Assembly (NCBI GenBank): GCA_045593405.1
Contig: JAZNWN010000021.1
Coordinates: 13,624 to 77,623, forward strand
Reading direction: 5' to 3'
DNA from: UMGS1933 sp045593405
GTDB lineage: Bacteria > Bacillota > Clostridia > TANB77 > CAG-508
DNA length: 64,000 nucleotides
Below, piece after piece: positions 61,079-64,000 of this stretch; positions within the stretch are counted from its first letter, which is position 1; each line of letters starts with the position of its first letter. The translations under genes and the position numbers were made by a program. The notes under the pieces were generated by a model, which did not search any database, had not been told where the DNA came from, and saw nothing but the letters and a program-made list of their open reading frames with translations.

Positions 61079-63361
61079 ATGTTATGTTCAGTTTGTCATA
61101 AAAATATGGCAGTAATTTTTACAAAAAAAATAGATGGAAATAAAACTTCTACAGAAGGTCTTTGCTATAGTTGTGCCAAAGAAAAAGGTATTAATCCTGT
61201 TGACGTTTTAGTAAAACAAGCAAATCTTTCTGAAGATGAAATAAAAGATCTAACTTCTCAATTCGAGGGATTATTTAATGATATATCAGATGATATGGAT
61301 GGTGTAGATTTCACTGAAGATGGTGCTAGAGCAGGAGGAATCCCTTTAGGTTCTATCTTTTCTAATATGTTTGGTTCAAAATCTAGTGAACCAGACGAAA
61401 AATTTAATGATAATAGAAAAAAAGTCAAAACTGAAAAAAGGCCTAAAGAAAAGAAAAAAAGTTTTTTAGATATTTATGGAACTAATTTAACTAATAAAGC
61501 TAAAAAGAATGAGCTAGATATGGTTATTGGAAGAGATGTTGAAATTGAAAGAATTATTCAAATTTTAAATAGACGTTCTAAAAATAATCCATGTTTAATT
61601 GGTGAACCAGGTGTTGGAAAAACTGCTATTGCTAATGGTCTTGCAATTAAAATTGCAAACCAAGACGTTCCTGCTAAGCTATTAAATAAGCAAGTTTATC
61701 TTTTAGATATGACAGCTATTATCGCAGGCACTCAATTTAGAGGTCAGTTTGAAGGTAGAATGAAAGCAATAATTGACGAATGCAAGCAAGCAAAAAACAT
61801 TATATTAGTTATTGATGAAATTCATAATATAATTGGTGCTGGTGATGCAGAACATTCTATGAATGCAGCAAACATTTTAAAACCATCACTTGCAAATGGT
61901 GAAATTCAGTTGGTTGGTACTACAACATTAAAAGAATATAGAAAGTATATTGAAAAAGATTCTGCATTAGAGCGAAGATTCCAACCAGTTTTAGTTGAAG
62001 AACCAAATGTAGATGCAAGTATAGAAATTTTAAAAGGAATAAAAAAATACTATGAAGATTTTCATAAAGTAATAATTTCTAATGATGTAATTTCTCAAGC
62101 TGTAAAAATGTCTGAAAAATATATTCATGATAGATTTTTACCAGATAAAGCAATTGATGTATTAGATGAAGCTTGTTCTAAAATAAACTTAGGAAATAAA
62201 GCTCTTTATGAATTAGAAATATTAAATAATCGTTTAGCTAAAATACAAGAAGAAAAAGAGGATGCTGTTGAATCTGATTCTATTGAAGATTATCAAAAAG
62301 CAGCAGATTTAAAAACTGAGGAATGCAATATTTTAGATAAAATAGAAGAAATAAATAAAAATCTAAAACCTTCATATTTAACAATTCACGATGTTGCAGA
62401 AGTTATTGAGCGTATTACAAAAATTCCTGTAAGTAAAATTACAGAAGCTGAAACTCAAAAATTATTAAACTTAGAAGGTAATTTGCACAATAGAGTAATT
62501 GGTCAAGAAAAAGCTGTTTCAGCAGTAGCAAGAGCTATTCGTAGAAGTAGAGCAGGTCTTCAAAGTTCAAAAAGACCACCTTCATTTATTTTTGTTGGTC
62601 CAACTGGTGTTGGAAAAACAGAACTTGCTAAAACTTTAGCTTATGAAATGTTTGGAAGCGAAGATTCAATAATTAGAATAGATATGTCTGAGTATATGGA
62701 AAGTCACTCAACAGCTAAGTTAATAGGTTCTCCTCCAGGTTATGTTGGTTATGATGATGCAGGTCAGTTAACTGAAAGAGTAAAAAGAAAACCTTATTCT
62801 ATTATTCTTTTAGATGAAATCGAAAAAGCTCACCCAGATGTATTTAATTTATTACTTCAAGTTTTAGATGATGGAAAACTTACAGACTCTCAAGGAAATA
62901 CTGTTAGTTTTGAAAACACAATAATTATTATGACTTCTAATGCAGGTTCTAATTTAAATAACAATTCAATTGGTTTTGGTAAACAAACTATAGATTCTTC
63001 AAAAGTACAAGAAGCATTAAAAAATACATTCAGACCAGAATTTTTAAATAGAGTAGATGAAATTGTTATTTTTGATAGTTTAACTAAAGAACAATTGTTA
63101 CAAATAGTTGATTTGTTGCTAAAATCAACATCTGCTGCTTTATCTGACAAGGATATTTCTTTATCTATATCAAAAAATGCAAAACAATATATTTTAGAAA
63201 AAGGTACTGATTTAAAATATGGTGCAAGACCTTTAAGACGTGCTATTCAAAAACATATAGAAGATGAAATTTCTGAAATGATATTAAAAGAGGAAATATT
63301 ACCATTTCAAACTTTAAAAGTTGATTATAAAGATAATAAATTAACATTTAAAGCAAAATAG
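61079..63361 (+). CDS. ATP-dependent Clp protease ATP-binding subunit, ClpE/ClpC type
   Basis: A 760-aa AAA+ unfoldase. N-terminal zinc finger LCSVCHKNMA...LCYSCAKEKG (two CxxC) as in ClpE, then AAA1 with GEPGVGKTAIA and VIDEIHNII, a UVR-like coiled segment (YQKAADLKTEEC), and AAA2 with GPTGVGKTELAK and IDMSEYMESHS. It delivers substrates to ClpP; the zinc-finger start favours ClpE over ClpC. No N-terminal Clp_N repeats are present. It ends TAG and pgsA follows after an AGGAGG site. Confidence 0.88.
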   Translation: MLCSVCHKNMAVIFTKKIDGNKTSTEGLCYSCAKEKGINPVDVLVKQANLSEDEIKDLTSQFEGLFNDISDDMDGVDFTEDGARAGGIPLGSIFSNMFGSKSSEPDEKFNDNRKKVKTEKRPKEKKKSFLDIYGTNLTNKAKKNELDMVIGRDVEIERIIQILNRRSKNNPCLIGEPGVGKTAIANGLAIKIANQDVPAKLLNKQVYLLDMTAIIAGTQFRGQFEGRMKAIIDECKQAKNIILVIDEIHNIIGAGDAEHSMNAANILKPSLANGEIQLVGTTTLKEYRKYIEKDSALERRFQPVLVEEPNVDASIEILKGIKKYYEDFHKVIISNDVISQAVKMSEKYIHDRFLPDKAIDVLDEACSKINLGNKALYELEILNNRLAKIQEEKEDAVESDSIEDYQKAADLKTEECNILDKIEEINKNLKPSYLTIHDVAEVIERITKIPVSKITEAETQKLLNLEGNLHNRVIGQEKAVSAVARAIRRSRAGLQSSKRPPSFIFVGPTGVGKTELAKTLAYEMFGSEDSIIRIDMSEYMESHSTAKLIGSPPGYVGYDDAGQLTERVKRKPYSIILLDEIEKAHPDVFNLLLQVLDDGKLTDSQGNTVSFENTIIIMTSNAGSNLNNNSIGFGKQTIDSSKVQEALKNTFRPEFLNRVDEIVIFDSLTKEQLLQIVDLLLKSTSAALSDKDISLSISKNAKQYILEKGTDLKYGARPLRRAIQKHIEDEISEMILKEEILPFQTLKVDYKDNKLTFKAK

Positions 63362-63370
63362 GAGGTTTAT

Positions 63371-63967
63371 ATGAAAAAATATTTAAAATATGTTCCAAAT
63401 ATTTTAACTATAATTAGATTTCTATTAATTCCAATTATCCTTACATTACTTTCAAGTGGTAAGTATATAGATTCAATAATAGTTTTCTCTATCTCTGGTA
63501 TAACAGATATCTTAGATGGTGTAATTGCTAGGAAATTTGATTTTATTTCTGACTTTGGAAAATTAATGGATCCTCTTGCAGATAAATTAACTCAGATTTC
63601 TATGCTGGTTATGCTTACTGTAAAAGAAATAATTCCTTTTTGGATAGTACTAGTTGTTTTTATCAAAGAATTTTGTATGATATGTGGTGCTTCTTTCCTT
63701 TATGGAAAAGAGCTTGTAGTATCTAGTAAATGGTATGGAAAAGTTGCTACAATTCTATTTTATCTTGCAATAGTTGTAACTTTAATTTTAAAAGAATTAG
63801 AACCATCAATTCTTGCAAAACAAGCTATTGGTGATAGTACAAGACCATTAGTTTTATATGCAGCTCATCCTATTTATTATATAGCAATATCAATGACATT
63901 ATTTTCTCTTGTAATGTATGTAAAAGCATTTTATGTACAAGGATATTTGAAAAAGAAAGTTAATTAG
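63371..63967 (+). CDS. pgsA: CDP-alcohol phosphatidyltransferase (PgsA-like)
   Basis: A 198-aa membrane protein with six hydrophobic segments and the family motif ILDGVIARKFDFISDFGKLMDPLADKL (D-G-x2-A-R-x8-G-x3-D-x3-D). The start ATG follows AGGAGG directly after the Clp gene, so both are likely on one transcript. Most likely CDP-diacylglycerol-glycerol-3-phosphate transferase. The gene ends before the window edge. Confidence 0.88.
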   Translation: MKKYLKYVPNILTIIRFLLIPIILTLLSSGKYIDSIIVFSISGITDILDGVIARKFDFISDFGKLMDPLADKLTQISMLVMLTVKEIIPFWIVLVVFIKEFCMICGASFLYGKELVVSSKWYGKVATILFYLAIVVTLILKELEPSILAKQAIGDSTRPLVLYAAHPIYYIAISMTLFSLVMYVKAFYVQGYLKKKVN

Positions 63968-64000
63968 ATAAATAAAAATTTATGCTTGTAGCAAACGACG

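Overview
The window looks like a chromosomal contig of an uncultured, spore-forming, very low-GC member of the Clostridia, probably gut-associated. The grounds are AT-rich codon use, strong AGGAGG-type ribosome binding sites, the cell-division order murA - ftsQ/divIB - DUF881 - DUF881 - sbp, a YtaF-type sporulation membrane protein, a YqeG phosphatase, and a GC-rich dispersed repeat family. Most genes lie on the minus strand.

The main observation concerns decoding. I read every CGG triplet in the coding frames by eye and found only ten in frame. Nine of them sit exactly where a gene changes frame by +1: dropping the C of CGGN and reading the next codon as GGN (Gly) restores the full-length protein. 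This applies to yfcE-like (CGG at 1100-1098), tsaB (4662-4660), tsaE (5238-5236), an Ig-like protein (7545-7543), an amidoligase-like gene (twice: 39023-39021 and 38992-38990), ftsQ (49909-49907), cdd (51768-51770) and a 133-aa Clostridia-type hypothetical (52549-52551). In TsaB, TsaE and Cdd the restored residue is the Gly expected from the family. All nine are in sense orientation. The only other in-frame CGG is in glgP, a gene with foreign-looking composition. The only tRNA-Arg in the window has anticodon ACG, which (as inosine) reads CGU, CGC and CGA but not CGG. My proposal is that CGG has lost its Arg meaning in this organism and acts as a +1 recoding signal, or that CGGN is read as a quadruplet Gly codon.

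Layout. 1-5.3 kb: the end of a DUF1064 nuclease gene, a GIY-YIG protein, the YfcE phosphodiesterase, a LonB-type protease, and the tsaE-tsaB-rimI operon for tRNA t6A. 5.5-12 kb: a Nudix hydrolase and membrane or envelope proteins (CrtO-like, ICMT-like, PlsC-like, Ig-like, CPBP protease, serine hydrolase). 12.2-33.3 kb: a 21-kb integrative element bounded by 35-bp direct repeats derived from the 3' end of the initiator tRNA gene. It carries a tyrosine integrase, an excisionase-like HTH protein, a RepA_N initiator, a complete type I restriction-modification locus with an extra PD-(D/E)XK gene, a TIR plus membrane-protein pair with a regulator, a DUF4258/YgiT-HTH/ImmA-IrrE/DUF4238/PIN cluster, and further cargo. 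33.2-37.8 kb: tRNA-fMet, tRNA-Arg(ACG), pyrE-pyrF, ytaF, a superoxide dismutase, tRNA-Pro. 38-43.6 kb: the amidoligase-like gene and small companions, VanW-like, YqeG-like and a TIM-barrel protein, ending at a 17-bp remnant of the tRNA-Pro 3' end. 44-64 kb: glgP, trmB, the division cluster, cdd, small proteins, an LPXTG protein with its own +1 frame change at a UGA, pcrA, a pyrimidine-nucleoside phosphorylase, rnhB, a pilin-like protein, htrA, a Clp ATPase and pgsA.

Two further frame disruptions do not involve CGG: the LPXTG gene (+1 at GAC UGA) and a membrane protein at 41 kb (-1 at U UUU UUG). They are reported separately and may be mutations or assembly errors.
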